Below are positions 63,974-64,000 of a DNA stretch of 64,000 nucleotides, piece by piece. Both the position numbers and the translations under genes were made by a program. Origin of the DNA: an uncultured Bacteroides sp. (GTDB taxonomy: Bacteria > Bacteroidota > Bacteroidia > Bacteroidales > Bacteroidaceae); NCBI GenBank assembly GCA_902388495.1, contig CABMPP010000001.1, positions 248,001-312,000 of the forward strand, given 5' to 3'. The number at the start of each line of letters is the position of its first letter. Positions within the stretch are counted from its first letter, which is position 1. Below the pieces are notes generated by a model. That model worked only from the letters and a program-made list of their open reading frames with translations. It did no database searches and had not been told where the DNA came from.

Positions 63974-64000
63974 TCTCAATCAATAATACAGCTATGTCTT

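Larger units (their letters stand above)
63613..63993. other. Intergenic region with terminator, two repeat arrays and promoter
   Basis: No gene is present. In order the stretch holds the acyl-CoA synthetase terminator, a three-unit array with a palindromic core (array D), a five- to six-unit array (array E) and the promoter of a gene whose first bases (ATG at 63994) end the window. It is the densest repeat stretch in the window. Confidence 0.7.

Overview
The window is chromosomal DNA of a Bacteroides-type organism. The signs are the gene content (SusC/SusD pairs, an ECF sigma/FecR pair, Mfa/FimA-type fimbrillins, glycine-lipid acyltransferases, a FucR-type fucose operon) and repeated promoter elements of the Bacteroides form TTTG-N19-21-TAnnTTTG. 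I cannot name the species.

Layout. 1-192: 5' part of a lipoprotein gene leaving the window on the minus strand. 638-16788 (minus): an uninterrupted division and cell wall cluster in transcription order mraZ, rsmH, ftsL, ftsI, murE, mraY, murD, ftsW, murG, murC, ftsQ, ftsA, ftsZ, then a YqeY-family gene, with a candidate MraZ operator in front. 17439-18755: an ATPase with a DUF234 C-terminus. 19027-28248 (plus): ECF sigma factor, FecR anti-sigma factor, STN-containing SusC, SusD, a secreted metallo-beta-lactamase-fold protein and a histidine acid phosphatase, which looks like a nutrient-uptake locus for a phosphorylated substrate. 28386-34993: fucR, fucI, fucA, fucK, a mutarotase and fucP, with a 15-bp motif repeated in front of fucR and fucI.

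35116-47209 is the accessory region. A tyrosine recombinase is followed by 20-bp perfect inverted repeats (36185-36204 and 36486-36505) enclosing 281 bp. A promoter near the left repeat points left in this assembly, away from the fimbrial genes; inversion would point it at them. Downstream are an Rrf2-like protein, a DUF3575 protein, a DUF5119 (Mfa2/FimB-like) lipoprotein and three fimbrillin-type lipoproteins. Two DNA-binding genes, a HigA-like one beside a truncated HigB remnant and a KilA-N one, sit between them. Each is bracketed by the same 5' motif and the same 3' hairpin, like two copies of one cassette architecture. A DUF4469-type DNA-binding protein closes the region.

47386-64000 is mostly housekeeping: an ECF sigma factor, glsA-glsB for glycine lipids, dgt, dut with a TPR protein, DUF4292 lipoprotein and EnvC-like factor, an M20 deacylase, a second SusC/SusD pair and an acyl-CoA synthetase.

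A signal that no gene explains is five intergenic arrays of unrelated sequence that all repeat with a 22-bp period (near 359-511, 17192-17287, 47219-47284, 63716-63772 and 63791-63902).
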